A stretch of 64,000 nt of DNA from CAITWD01 sp963727285. GTDB taxonomy: Bacteria; Actinomycetota; Thermoleophilia; Miltoncostaeales; Miltoncostaeaceae. Shown in pieces: positions 52,906 through 61,464 of the stretch. The notes beneath the pieces are model-generated. The model worked only from the letters and a program-made list of their open reading frames with translations. It was not told where the DNA came from and searched no databases. The stretch is taken from the NCBI GenBank assembly GCA_963727285.1, contig CAVSFF010000001.1:1-64000 (forward strand), read 5' to 3'. The position numbers were made by a program, and so were the translations under genes. The first letter of the stretch is position 1. Each line of letters opens with the position of its first letter.

Positions 52906-53268
52906 TCAGTCGTCGCGGTGCGCGAGGTCGCCAGTCGCATTGATCTCCAAGAAGCGTCCACGAAGCCGGGTGAGTTCCAACACCCTCGTGACCGCCCGTG
53001 ACGGCGCCATGATCGCGATCACCCGATGCTGTGCTGCCATCTGGGCCTCCAGAAGAACTCGAACACCCGTCGAGTCGACAAAGCTCACGCCGGCCATGTC
53101 GAGAACCAGGGGGTCCGCGGCGCCATTGGCGGCGTCTGCAATGGCGGCGCTCAAGTCCGGCGCGTTGGCCAGGTCAAGCTCGCCGTCAAGGCTCAGCACG
53201 GTGACATTGCCCTCGCGTCGCGACGAGATCCGCAAACCGCCGGCAGCATCGGGGAACGGGGTGCCCAT
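52906..53268 (-). CDS. STAS-domain anti-anti-sigma factor
   Basis: 120 residues. NVTVLSLDGELDLANAPDLSAAIADAANGAADPLVLDMAGVSFVDSTGVRVLLEAQ is the STAS core; S66 in FVDSTGV is the expected phosphorylation site. It ends FLEINATGDLAHRDD. First gene of the partner-switching set; the sigma factor follows 70 bp on. When dephosphorylated it should bind the RsbW-like kinase and release the sigma factor. Confidence 0.9.
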   Translation of the reverse strand: MGTPFPDAAGGLRISSRREGNVTVLSLDGELDLANAPDLSAAIADAANGAADPLVLDMAGVSFVDSTGVRVLLEAQMAAQHRVIAIMAPSRAVTRVLELTRLRGRFLEINATGDLAHRDD

Positions 53269-53614
53269 GGATCGAAGGTACCATCATCAGCCACGGCGTG
53301 CACCCCAACCGTCGGGGGTCCGGATCCGGCGACGTGACGCCGGCGGATCCCGGCAAGCGCGGTGCGCCGCGCCGGCCGGATCCCGTACCGCGCCTGCGAT
53401 GTCGCTGACGACATCGGCTGGACGGCGGCGGTCAGCCGCTCCCGAGACCGCCGTCCGCCGTCCAACCATCTAGCCGACCCGGGCACACCCACCGGTCGTC
53501 GGCTCTTGGGGTGTTCCCGAATGCCGTCGGCCCCAAACGTGTGCCAGGTCGCGACCCACGCGCGGGACACAGCGCGCCGTCACGCACGGCGATCGACACC
53601 CGCAGCCGCACCCA
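53269..53614. other. Intergenic, no gene seen
   Basis: About 345 bp upstream of the STAS gene. It should hold the promoter of the sigma set; I see no clear GTTT...GGGTA-type SigB/SigF promoter. Confidence 0.45.
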
Positions 53615-54121
53615 CTACCGGGCGGCCTGTTCATTCAGGCCGAGGCTCAGGAACCCTCCGGTCGCCAACTTCGTCAGCGTCTTGTCGGTCCGGCTCTCCT
53701 CGTCGAGCGTGTCCTGCAGAATGTCGCCGACGTCGCGGAGCCCAAGTTCATCCGCAAGCGCACAGGCCGTCCCGTACGCAGCGATTTCGTAGTGCTCGAT
53801 CCGCTGCGCCGCGGCGATGAGCGCGACGTCTCGCGCGGTCGGATCGCCGCCGGCGGACATGACCCGCTCGCCCTCGCGGAGGAGCCCCCGCATTGCTTCG
53901 GAATCCTCGGTGGGGTACCGGACCTCGAGCCGTCCGATGATGCTCTCGAGACGCGCGAGATGCGTCTTGGTCTCGGCCAGGTGCTGTTCCAACGCGGACC
54001 GCAGTTCGTCCGAATATGACGCGTTCGCGACCTTGGGAAGCGCGTCGACGAGCAGCCGCTCGGCACTCCACAGGTCTGCGAGCTGGTCCGCGAACACATC
54101 CTGGAGCGAGTTGTATTGCAT
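53615..54121 (-). CDS. YciE/DUF892-family ferritin-like protein
   Basis: 168 residues from ATG 54121. MQYNSLQDVFADQLADLWSAERLLVDALPKVANASYSDELRSALEQHLAETKTHLARLESIIGRL and DVALIAAAQRIEHYEIAAYGTACALADELGLRDVGDILQDTLDEESRTDKTLTKLA give four helices with E...H and E-H-Y-E metal-ligand positions of the ferritin-like YciE family. Members are stress-induced and of uncertain reaction; often under SigB-type control, which fits its place beside the sigma set. Confidence 0.86.
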   Translation of the reverse strand: MQYNSLQDVFADQLADLWSAERLLVDALPKVANASYSDELRSALEQHLAETKTHLARLESIIGRLEVRYPTEDSEAMRGLLREGERVMSAGGDPTARDVALIAAAQRIEHYEIAAYGTACALADELGLRDVGDILQDTLDEESRTDKTLTKLATGGFLSLGLNEQAAR

Positions 54122-54264
54122 GACCTCTCCGATCACGAGGGTGTGCGCCCGAAGCCACCGACGGCGGTCGCGCGCCCGTGTCCTTGGTGGTGCCCTGCTC
54201 AGAACACGGGCAAACGTCGGATGCCCGGTGGCCGCCGGTTCGCTGCGGCCCTACGGCGCCGACA

Positions 54265-54915
54265 TCACCGCAGCCCGGGGGGCGCCGTCGGTCCGTGTGC
54301 GTCGCGGACGACGTCGGTGGACCCCGCAAACACATCCCGGATCGCGGCGCAGAACACGCCCAGGTCATCCTGCTTGCGGCTCGAGACGAGGTTCTCGTCG
54401 ATCCAGACGGCCTCGTCGACCCACGTCCCGCCGGCATTCCTGATGTCGGTCCGAAGACTCGGCCAGGACGACACCGTGCGTCCGTGGACCACGTCGGCCT
54501 CGACGAGCAGCCATGCCCCATGGCACATCACGCCGATCGGCCGTTCGCGATCGGCGAAGCTTCGGACGAACGCCACGGCACCGGCGTCCATCCGCAGTCG
54601 GTCGGCGTTCGCGACGCCGCCGGGGATCAACAGAGCCGAATAGTCCATCGGATCCGTCTCCCCGAGCGTGCGGTCGGCGGGCACCGACCGGGACGGCCGG
54701 AGTCCCTCCACCAGGCTCACGTGACCCGACCGTGGCGCCACGATGTCGACGCTCGCTCCGTGGGATCTCAGCGTGTCGACCGGAATCGTCAGTTCGCTGT
54801 CCTCGACGCCGTCGTTCGACACGAGCGCGGCGATCCGGACCCGTTCGAGTGCGCGCAGCGGCTCGCCCTCGACGAGCGGCTCGGGCGCCACCTGCACGAT
54901 CTCGTCGGTCGACAT
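54265..54915 (-). CDS. DJ-1/PfpI-family protein
   Basis: 216 residues from ATG 54915, with GAGGAGG upstream. RVRIAALVSNDGVEDSELTIPVDTLRSHGASVDIVAPRSG is the flavodoxin-like start; the nucleophile elbow is ERPIGVMCHGAWLLVEAD with the conserved Cys and His, as in YhbO/PfpI proteins; then RTVSSWPSLRTDIRNAGGTWVDEAV. Members act on glyoxal or glycated groups or as stress proteins; activity here is not fixed by sequence. Confidence 0.88.
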   Translation of the reverse strand: MSTDEIVQVAPEPLVEGEPLRALERVRIAALVSNDGVEDSELTIPVDTLRSHGASVDIVAPRSGHVSLVEGLRPSRSVPADRTLGETDPMDYSALLIPGGVANADRLRMDAGAVAFVRSFADRERPIGVMCHGAWLLVEADVVHGRTVSSWPSLRTDIRNAGGTWVDEAVWIDENLVSSRKQDDLGVFCAAIRDVFAGSTDVVRDAHGPTAPPGLR

Positions 54916-55155
54916 CGCTCCTCCTCGGGACGGGAATGCCCACGCTGTCTCCCCGCGGACAGCGGCTCCGAAACACGCCGTACCCGCGCACTGACCGATA
55001 CGGCACCGGGAATCTCCCGGGGGCGGGTGGTCCCTGCCACCGCCGCGAGGTCGTGCGGCGCCGCTCGACACAAAACACCCGAACGCTGGGGCTTGTCGTT
55101 CCGCTCGCGCGTGCTATCAGTGGAATGAGGCGACCCGTGCGGCGAGGAGGAGGGA

Positions 55156-55599
55156 ATGGACTTCGGCCACTGGGACTGGACCGGCGACGATGACCGTGCC
55201 GACTGGGAGCGGATCTGGACCGGGCTGCGTGATGGCGCCTTTCTCGGTCGCGAGGAGGGCGTCTATCGTCGTGGACTGGTGAGCATCAACGCCGGATGGC
55301 TTGCCCGGGGCGGGTTGCTCCATCTCGAGATCCCGGGGCTCCGATTCGTCCCGAACCCGCTTGAGCGCCTTCTCGGCGCCCGGATCCGGTATTTCGCCTT
55401 TGCGGACATGACTGAGATCGAGCGCTGTCCGCCGACTCGTGCCGACGTGCTTCCCGGTGGGCTGGCGCCCCGGATTCGGCTGCACCGGTCCGAAGGCCGG
55501 CCGGTTGACATCCTCCCCGCGGGCGAGACGCTCGACGAGTGGCTCGTGGCGATGCGCGAGCAGCACGCCGTCTGGGAGCGCCGGGCGCGGTTCCTCTGA
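55156..55599 (+). CDS. Unknown protein with PH-like character
   Basis: 147 residues, GGAGGAGGGA before the ATG. MDFGHWDWTGDDDRADWERIWTGL then GVYRRGLVSINAGWLARGGLLHLEIPGLRFVPNPLERLLGARIRYFAFADMTEIERCP and APRIRLHRSEGRPVDILPAGETLDEWLVAMREQ: strands ending in a helix with an aromatic residue, the order of a PH-like (GRAM/YokE-type) domain. No catalytic motif. Not recognised more closely. Confidence 0.6.
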   Translation: MDFGHWDWTGDDDRADWERIWTGLRDGAFLGREEGVYRRGLVSINAGWLARGGLLHLEIPGLRFVPNPLERLLGARIRYFAFADMTEIERCPPTRADVLPGGLAPRIRLHRSEGRPVDILPAGETLDEWLVAMREQHAVWERRARFL

Positions 55600-55794
55600 T
55601 CGCCGGCAGGAGCGGCGATCGGGGTCGTCACCGGCCGGCCGTCCGGTCCCACCACGCGCCATCGGCAGCCCCGGGCGTCCCGCGCGCCCGTCCCGCGGTG
55701 GCGATGTGTGGCAGGCACGCGTTGCGGGTAGGACACCGACGTCGGTCGGCTGGCCCCCCGGCCGGCCGACAGCGTGGCGTCCGAGGAAGGCACC

Positions 55795-56892
55795 GTGACC
55801 ACCAACCTTCACCGTCTGTACGTCGAGCAGCGCCAGAGCCCGTGGCTCGACAACCTGACCCGACAGGACCTCAACGACGGCACCTTGGCGGGGTTGGTCG
55901 CACGCGGCGTCCGGGGGGTGACCGCAAATCCGACCATCGTCGCCAACGCGATCGCGGGATCCGACGCCTATGGCGCCCAGTTCGGGGCCCTCATCGGCAA
56001 TGGGACACCGGTGCTGGACGCCTACTGGGAGCTCGTGCTCGACGATGTCGCAGCGGCCCTTGGGGTGCTGCGACCGGTCTTCGAACACAGCCACGGAGCC
56101 GACGGGTTCGTGTCGGTCGAGGTTGCACCGGGACTCGCGGACGACACCGAGGCGACGATCGCGGCGGCCCGGGAGCTGCACGAGCGCATCGGGGCACCGA
56201 ACCTGCTCGTCAAGATCCCGGCCACGCGGGCCGGGCTCCCGGCGATTCGAGCGATGATCGCCGAAGGTCGGAGCATCAATGTGACGCTCATCTTCTCGCT
56301 CGATCGCTACGCCGAGGTCATCGAGGCATACCTCTCGGGACTCGAGTCTTTCGTCGGCCGCGGGGGGGACCCGAGCGGTGTCCACAGCGTGGCCTCATTC
56401 TTTGTCAGCCGGATCGATACCGAAGTGGATCGTCGCCTCGACGCGCTCTCCTCCACGGATGCCACCGCGTTGCGGGGCCAGGCCGCCATCGCGCAGGCGA
56501 GGCTCGCCTACCGGCTGTTTGTCACCGCGTTCTCGCACGACCGTTGGCAGCCGTTGGCGCTGCTCGGCGCGCGTCCCCAGCGACCGCTGTGGGCATCGAC
56601 GTCGACGAAGGACCCCGCCTACGCTGACACCCGCTACGTCGACGCCCTGATCGGGCCCGACACGGTCAACACGATGCCGGAGGCGACGCTCGAGGCGTTC
56701 GCCGATCACGGAACGGTCGCTCGCACCATCGATGCCGGAGTCGCTGACGCCGAGCGGGTCGTCGCCCGCCTCGCGGCGCTGGGGATCGACATGACAGTCG
56801 TCGGCGCGGTGCTCGAGGATGCCGGCGTGGCGGCATTTCGTCATTCGTTCGACTCGGCGCTCACCGGGCTCCGGGCGACGGCTGCGCGCTGA
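55795..56892 (+). CDS. tal: Transaldolase
   Basis: Moves a three-carbon dihydroxyacetone unit between sugar phosphates in the non-oxidative pentose phosphate pathway. 365 residues from GTG 55795, just after GAGGAAGG; GTG 55774 is possible. QRQSPWLDNLTRQDLNDGTLAGLVARGVRGVTANPTI is the actinobacterial-type start. The Schiff-base Lys is K140 in NLLVKIPATRAG. Also seen: INVTLIFSLDRYAEVIEAYLSGLE, VASFFVSRIDTEVDRRLD and PLWASTSTKDPAYADTRYVDAL. The long TalB-like form is normal for actinobacteria. Confidence 0.94.
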   Translation: MTTNLHRLYVEQRQSPWLDNLTRQDLNDGTLAGLVARGVRGVTANPTIVANAIAGSDAYGAQFGALIGNGTPVLDAYWELVLDDVAAALGVLRPVFEHSHGADGFVSVEVAPGLADDTEATIAAARELHERIGAPNLLVKIPATRAGLPAIRAMIAEGRSINVTLIFSLDRYAEVIEAYLSGLESFVGRGGDPSGVHSVASFFVSRIDTEVDRRLDALSSTDATALRGQAAIAQARLAYRLFVTAFSHDRWQPLALLGARPQRPLWASTSTKDPAYADTRYVDALIGPDTVNTMPEATLEAFADHGTVARTIDAGVADAERVVARLAALGIDMTVVGAVLEDAGVAAFRHSFDSALTGLRATAAR

Positions 56893-56910
56893 CGCGACCG
56901 TCGGGAGCCG

Positions 56911-58110
56911 TCAGATCATCCAACGCCCGGCGATCAACACGGGAATCTCCGAGCCGGCACCGGTGATGCCCGTGACATCGACCTCGGGCCGCCGATCATG
57001 AAGTCGATGTGGATGCTCGAAGTGTTCATGTCGGCGGCGGTCGGCCTCGTCAACCGCGTCCGGATATGCGGCGCCGACGGCGACATGGCTGGCTGCATTT
57101 TCGTCGAGGAGGGTGTCGTAGAAGACGGTGCCCAGAGGGCCGATCCGACCGCTCCCGTCGACAAGCGCGACCTCGCCGAGTCGCGCACCGCCCTCGTCGA
57201 TCGCACAGCGGGCTGCCAGGATCTCGCCGCCAGAGTCTGCCCGGATATCGGTGATCCGACCGCCCTCGAAGCGTGCTTCGAGACCGCGGATCACCGTGCC
57301 CGCGACATCCAGCGGGCGAGTGGCCCGCACGTAGCCCTCGGTGCGGGTCGGATCCGGAGTCGTGAAGACCTCCTCCGACGGCAGGTTTGGCGCAAAGTCA
57401 ATCCCGGCGGCGGTCGTCATCGCGGCAGCGATCCAGATCGATCCGGGCAGCAGGCCGACGGTCAGATCGGTGCCCGGGTCCGCGAAACCGCAGCGCGTCG
57501 AGTTGCATCTCGGTGAGGCGTCCGGCCGTTGCGAATGAGCTCCGCGCTCCGGGCCGTCCAGGCCGCGACGGGATCCGGTTCGTCGAGGCGCAAGATGTGT
57601 GCCAGCTCGTCCCACAGGCGCCGATACGCCGCGTCGGGCTCCAGGTCTGGGTAGACGAGAGCGGCCCATGCGGGCGTGGGGCCGGGACCGATCGTCCAAT
57701 TCAGCAGCCCCTTGTGGATGACCGTGAGGGATTCCGGGAGTTGCGGCAGCCGGTCCCGACCGGCGCGTTCGGGGTCGATGTCGTCCATCAGCCCGGGGGC
57801 GGACGGTCCGCTCAAGGCGATCGAGGCTGACCGCATCTCGCCGAGCTCGAGCACACGTTGGCCCAGCCACGGCGGCACCCAGCCGAGCGACTCGGTCGTC
57901 GGCATGCGCCAGGCGCGAGTGCTTGACGTACGGGTCGAAGTAGACGACGTCAACGTACTTCGCACCGCGCCGGTACGCGGCATCGGCGATCGCCCGCGTC
58001 AGTTCCTCTTTTCCGGGCGCCGAGGAGACGCCGACGACCTGGCCGGGCTGCACGTTTGCCCCGTGGCCGACCAGCAGGTCGGCAAGTTGGGTGACGTATG
58101 TCGGGCGTGA
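56911..58110 (-). CDS. M29-type aminopeptidase (thermophilic metallopeptidase family), frameshifted
   Basis: Reading frames together give about 400 residues: RPTYVTQLADLLVGHGANVQPGQVVGVSSAPGKEELTRAIADAAYRRGAKYVDVVYFDPYVKHSRL, then SLGWVPPWLGQRVLELGEMRSASIALSGPSAPGLMDDIDPERAG, then a long LLNWTIGPGPTPAWAALVYPD and, in the first frame again, GLLPGSIWIAAAMTTAAGIDFAPNLPSEEVFTTPDPTRTEGYVRATRPLDVAG and GTVFYDTLLDENAASHVAVGAAYPDAV. That is the AmpS/M29 layout. Breaks lie near 57020, 57520 and 57920. No ATG, GTG or TTG opens the right frame upstream; the start near 58110 is approximate. Confidence 0.78.
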   Translation of the reverse strand, partial: SRPTYVTQLADLLVGHGANVQPGQVVGVSSAPGKEELTRAIADAAYRRGAKYVDVVYFDPYVKHSRLAHADDRVARLGAAVAGPTCARARRDAVSLDRLERTVRPRADGRHRPRTRRSGPAAATPGIPHGHPQGAAELDDRSRPHARMGRSRLPRPGARRGVSAPVGRAGTHLAPRRTGSRRGLDGPERGAHSQRPDASPRCNSTRCGFADPGTDLTVGLLPGSIWIAAAMTTAAGIDFAPNLPSEEVFTTPDPTRTEGYVRATRPLDVAGTVIRGLEARFEGGRITDIRADSGGEILAARCAIDEGGARLGEVALVDGSGRIGPLGTVFYDTLLDENAASHVAVGAAYPDAVDEADRRRHEHFEHPHRLHDRRPEVDVTGITGAGSEIPVLIAGRWMI

Positions 58111-58226
58111 GATGGCAGCCTCCAGACGGCGTGGGTCGGCAGCGGAAAACTACCGCGCGACGCCGCGCGAGGTCCCGGCGGGCGGGCCCGACGCGATCCA
58201 TTGACATTCGATGATAAATTCGAGCG

Positions 58227-58745
58227 ATGGCCGGACCGGGACGAAAGTCTGGGGATGCGCGCCGCGAGGAGATTGTCGCGGCGGCAGTGCCCCTGTTCGC
58301 CCGCCACGGGTATGCGGGCACGAGCACCGATGCCGTGGCACGGGCGGCGGGAATCTCCCAGCCGTACGTCGTGCGGCTGTTCGGCGGCAAGCGCGAGCTG
58401 TTCCTGGCGGTAGTCGATGCCGCCTTCGACGAGATCGCCGTGCTGCTCGGCCACGTCCCGCGGCGCCCCACCGCGGCGGAACGCATCGACGACCTGGGTG
58501 ACGCCTATCGGGAGTTGGCGGGCCGGCGTGACGTGGTCCTGGTCGTCCAGCAGGCGATCAGCGCCGCCGTCGACGACGACGAGATCCGTGCCGCCGTCCA
58601 GGAGCACGTGCGGGCGATCCACAAGACCGCATGGTCGGCTGCCGGGGGCGACACGGACCGGGTCCGCGAGTTCTTCGGGCTCGTGACCCTGCTCGGGACC
58701 GTCGCGGCGATCGACGTGCCCGAGCTGCTGGGTCCGGACTGGTAG
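58227..58745 (+). CDS. TetR-family transcriptional regulator
   Basis: 172 residues. The N-terminal helix-turn-helix is REEIVAAAVPLFARHGYAGTSTDAVARAAGISQPYVVRLFGGKRELFLAVVDAAFDEI, the TetR DNA-binding signature. The C-terminal ligand domain is helical (AYRELAGRRDVVLVVQQAISAAVDDDEIRAAVQEHVRAI). It is divergent from the M29 peptidase gene and convergent with a membrane protein gene, so either it or itself may be the target. Ligand unknown. Confidence 0.88.
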   Translation: MAGPGRKSGDARREEIVAAAVPLFARHGYAGTSTDAVARAAGISQPYVVRLFGGKRELFLAVVDAAFDEIAVLLGHVPRRPTAAERIDDLGDAYRELAGRRDVVLVVQQAISAAVDDDEIRAAVQEHVRAIHKTAWSAAGGDTDRVREFFGLVTLLGTVAAIDVPELLGPDW

Positions 58746-58749
58746 CGCG

Positions 58750-59916
58750 CTAGGTGGTGGGCGCGGCGGGGTGCTCGGCGGCGACTTGGCGTCGTAGTGC
58801 CTCGATACCGACCGCCGACAGCACGATGATGAGAAGTACCGATATCGGCTTGTGAAAGACCGGCAGGGGCTCCCACACGATCAGAATTAGGAGCACGGCC
58901 GCCGGGGACGCCGAACGCGTAGTACGGGATTCGCGATCCAGGGTGCCAGCTTCGTGCGCAGCGCGCGCAGCCAACTTGCCGTCGCTGGACAGCCACAGCC
59001 CGACGGCGAGGATCGCGGCGATCACGAACAGGGTCCAGTTGATCGTGCTGATGACCTCGGTGCCGATGTACCAGGAGGTGATCAGGGCGGGTCGGACCGT
59101 TGTGTCGCTGACGAGCGTATTGACGATCTGTTCCCCGAGCACACGCCGCACGAGCACCAGGACAATCGTCGCAACGAGGATGCCGATTGCCGACCACAGA
59201 AGCGCTCGGCGCCGGAAACCGCGTGCCAGCCAGACCGCAAGCACAAACAACGCGACCGTCAACAGCGGCAGCCAGATGACCAGGATGTTCAGCAGGTGCG
59301 CGAGGGTCTGGACCGTCCCCAGCTGGTTGCTGTCGACCACGGTGATCTGGCCGGAGTTCGCCGGAATCAGGGCCTCGGCCTGGGTGCCGACCCCTGCGTT
59401 GTTGGCGACGTCGATCATCACTGAGCGGAGGTCGAGCACGACCTTGCCGTTGGTCGAGGAGACGTAGTTGCCGTTGTTGTCGAGCAGCTTGACCATGTCG
59501 GCGTGAGCCTTCGTCGACGCATCGACAAACAGATTCTGGACCCGCGGTCGCTGCAGCAGGCGGGTCGCGGCGGCCTGTGTGACCTGTCGCAGCCCGTTGG
59601 TGACCTCCGGGCTGAACGGTTTGAGCGCCGCCGGCAGCGCGTTGGTGATGTTGGTCTGCACCTTCGGCGAGGTGTAGATCTGTTCGGTTACGTACTGTGC
59701 GACGTCCTTCTGGACCCCGGGGTCCTGGATGATCGTCTTGCTCGTCGCGCGCCAGGTCGGCGTGTCATAGACGACCGTGTGGACCCAGATAGCCAGCACG
59801 CTGAGGATGATCAGCAGGGAGCCGGCGGCGATGATCAGGCCGGCGGCAATCTGGCGGCCGATCGACCGCCCGGACGGGGCTTCGGGGGGCACGTCAGCGG
59901 GAGCGGTGTCGGTCAT
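58750..59916 (-). CDS. Conserved actinobacterial integral membrane protein
   Basis: 388 residues. One membrane helix follows the start (GRQIAAGLIIAAGSLLIILSVLAIWVHTVVYDTPTWRATSKTIIQDPGVQKDVAQYVTEQIYTS). A large extracytoplasmic part includes DLRSVMIDVANNAGVGTQAEALIPANSGQITVVDSNQLGTVQT. Then three or four helices: LNILVIWLPLLTVALFVLAVWLA, LWSAIGILVATIVLVLVRRVL, NWTLFVIAAILAVGLWLS and VLLILIVWEPLPVFHKPISVLLIIVLSAVGIE. Family of unknown function common in high-GC Gram-positives. Confidence 0.72.
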   Translation of the reverse strand: MTDTAPADVPPEAPSGRSIGRQIAAGLIIAAGSLLIILSVLAIWVHTVVYDTPTWRATSKTIIQDPGVQKDVAQYVTEQIYTSPKVQTNITNALPAALKPFSPEVTNGLRQVTQAAATRLLQRPRVQNLFVDASTKAHADMVKLLDNNGNYVSSTNGKVVLDLRSVMIDVANNAGVGTQAEALIPANSGQITVVDSNQLGTVQTLAHLLNILVIWLPLLTVALFVLAVWLARGFRRRALLWSAIGILVATIVLVLVRRVLGEQIVNTLVSDTTVRPALITSWYIGTEVISTINWTLFVIAAILAVGLWLSSDGKLAARAAHEAGTLDRESRTTRSASPAAVLLILIVWEPLPVFHKPISVLLIIVLSAVGIEALRRQVAAEHPAAPTT

Positions 59917-60026
59917 CGTGGGCGATCCATGGGGTCGGTCGTCACCGGGTCGGCGAGGGGACGCCGATGCGGGTCAGGCGGGGCGGGTATGGGTAGTTGT
60001 TCGGACATCACCGGGTCATGTCCTTG

Positions 60027-60704
60027 TCAGGTCGTCGCCGTGTCGTGCGGGTCGGGGTGCTCGGCGCTGTCGACGTTGAGGATGCCGGCGGCCAGTGCCA
60101 CGCGCACGATGTCGGCCCGGCTGGTGATGCGGAGCTTGTTCATCATGTTCGCGCGGTGCGTCTCGACCGTGCGCGGCGACAAGTGCAACCGGTTGGCGAT
60201 CTCCTGGTTGCCGTATCCGAGCGCCAACAGCTGCAGGACTTCACGCTCGCGATCGGTGAGCCCGTCAAGCGGGTCCGGCGGGGCGGGCTGGGCGAGCGCC
60301 GCGCCGAGCGCCGGGTGCAGGTAGCGCTGGCCGCGCACCACCGCGTGGAGCGCGTCGACGAGTTCGTCCTCTGCCGCGGTCTTGATCAGGTACCCCTGCG
60401 CGCCCGCGGCGAAGGCGGCGCGGACGTCATCGGCCGCGTCGAACATCGAGAGCATCACGACATGCACCTCGGGGTGCCGCTCGCGGATGCTGCGCGTCCC
60501 CTCGATGCCACCCATCCCCGGCATCTGGACGTCCATGACGATCACATCCGGACTGGTCCGGTCGGAGACGTGGAGGGCCTCTTCGGCCGATGCCGCCTCG
60601 CCGACGCACTCGATGCCGTCTGCGTCGTCAAGGATCAGGCGCAGGCCCGTCCGCAGCACGCGGTGGTCGTCGACAAGCAGAACGCGGATCGGGGGGTCGG
60701 ACAT
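60027..60704 (-). CDS. NarL/LuxR-type response regulator
   Basis: 225 residues from ATG 60704. The receiver domain starts MSDPPIRVLLVDDHRVLRTGLRLIL, with phospho-acceptor D58 in VIVMDVQMPGMGG and K in GYLIKTAAEDEL. The C-terminal LuxR HTH is LTDREREVLQLLALGYGNQEIANRLHLSPRTVETHRANMMNKL. No histidine kinase is adjacent. The long ORF reading into its N-terminus is an antisense shadow of the bioY and amidohydrolase genes. Confidence 0.92.
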   Translation of the reverse strand: MSDPPIRVLLVDDHRVLRTGLRLILDDADGIECVGEAASAEEALHVSDRTSPDVIVMDVQMPGMGGIEGTRSIRERHPEVHVVMLSMFDAADDVRAAFAAGAQGYLIKTAAEDELVDALHAVVRGQRYLHPALGAALAQPAPPDPLDGLTDREREVLQLLALGYGNQEIANRLHLSPRTVETHRANMMNKLRITSRADIVRVALAAGILNVDSAEHPDPHDTATT

Positions 60705-60845
60705 CGATGGGTGCCCCTGGTCGGGTGACGCGAGCGTCATCATCGCACGCAGGCCGGTTGCATGCGGATTCCACCTGTACCGATAGAGCCGCGCGGGCGC
60801 GGTCGGGCGTGTCTGGACGTCGGACCCGTGTGTAGAGTTGCGCGC

Positions 60846-61439
60846 ATGACTGCCTCCACCGCCTCCACCGCCACGCTGCGTCGCGCGGTCTTCCCCCGGG
60901 CAGGGGTTCTTACCGACGCGGCCCTCGTTCTCGGCGGCGCCCTCTTCGTCGCACTGTTTGCCCAGCTGTCCATCCGCTTGCCGTTCACCCCCGTCCCGAT
61001 CACCGGCCAGACGTTTGCCGTGCTGCTTGTCGGCGGCGCACTCGGCACCGTCTGCGGTTCCCTCAGCATGGGTCTGTACGCCCTCATGGGGATCATCGGG
61101 TTGCCCGTCTACGCCGACCATGCCCACGGATGGTCCATCGTCTCCGGCGCGACCGGCGGCTACATCTTCGGCTTTCTCGTCGCCGGGGCCCTGGTGGGCT
61201 ATCTCGCCGACAAGGGCTGGGATCAGCGCTTTGCGACGTCCGGCACGATGATGCTGATCGGGAACACGTTCATCTTCCTGTTCGGCTGCATTTGGCTGCA
61301 GCACGTGCTGCACACGAACCTGGAAAAGACGCTCGAGTACGGGCTCTATCCGTTCGTGCCCGGTGAGATCCTCAAGCTGTACCTCGCCGCCGCGCTCCTG
61401 CCTGGCGCCTGGGCGTTGGTGCGCAAGATCCGCAGCTAG
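60846..61439 (+). CDS. bioY: Biotin transporter BioY (ECF S component)
   Basis: Membrane S component that captures biotin; needs an ECF module (EcfA/A'/T) not present in this window. 197 residues with six helices. Signature LFAQLSIRLPFTPVPITGQTFAVLLVGGALGTVCGSLSMGLYALMGIIGLPVYAD and GGYIFGFLVAGALVGYLADKGW; later LYPFVPGEILKLYLAAALLPGAWALV. First gene of a bioY-amidohydrolase-birA cluster. Confidence 0.93.
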   Translation: MTASTASTATLRRAVFPRAGVLTDAALVLGGALFVALFAQLSIRLPFTPVPITGQTFAVLLVGGALGTVCGSLSMGLYALMGIIGLPVYADHAHGWSIVSGATGGYIFGFLVAGALVGYLADKGWDQRFATSGTMMLIGNTFIFLFGCIWLQHVLHTNLEKTLEYGLYPFVPGEILKLYLAAALLPGAWALVRKIRS

Positions 61440-61464
61440 CGGTGCCCGGTCCGGTCGCCCGCCC

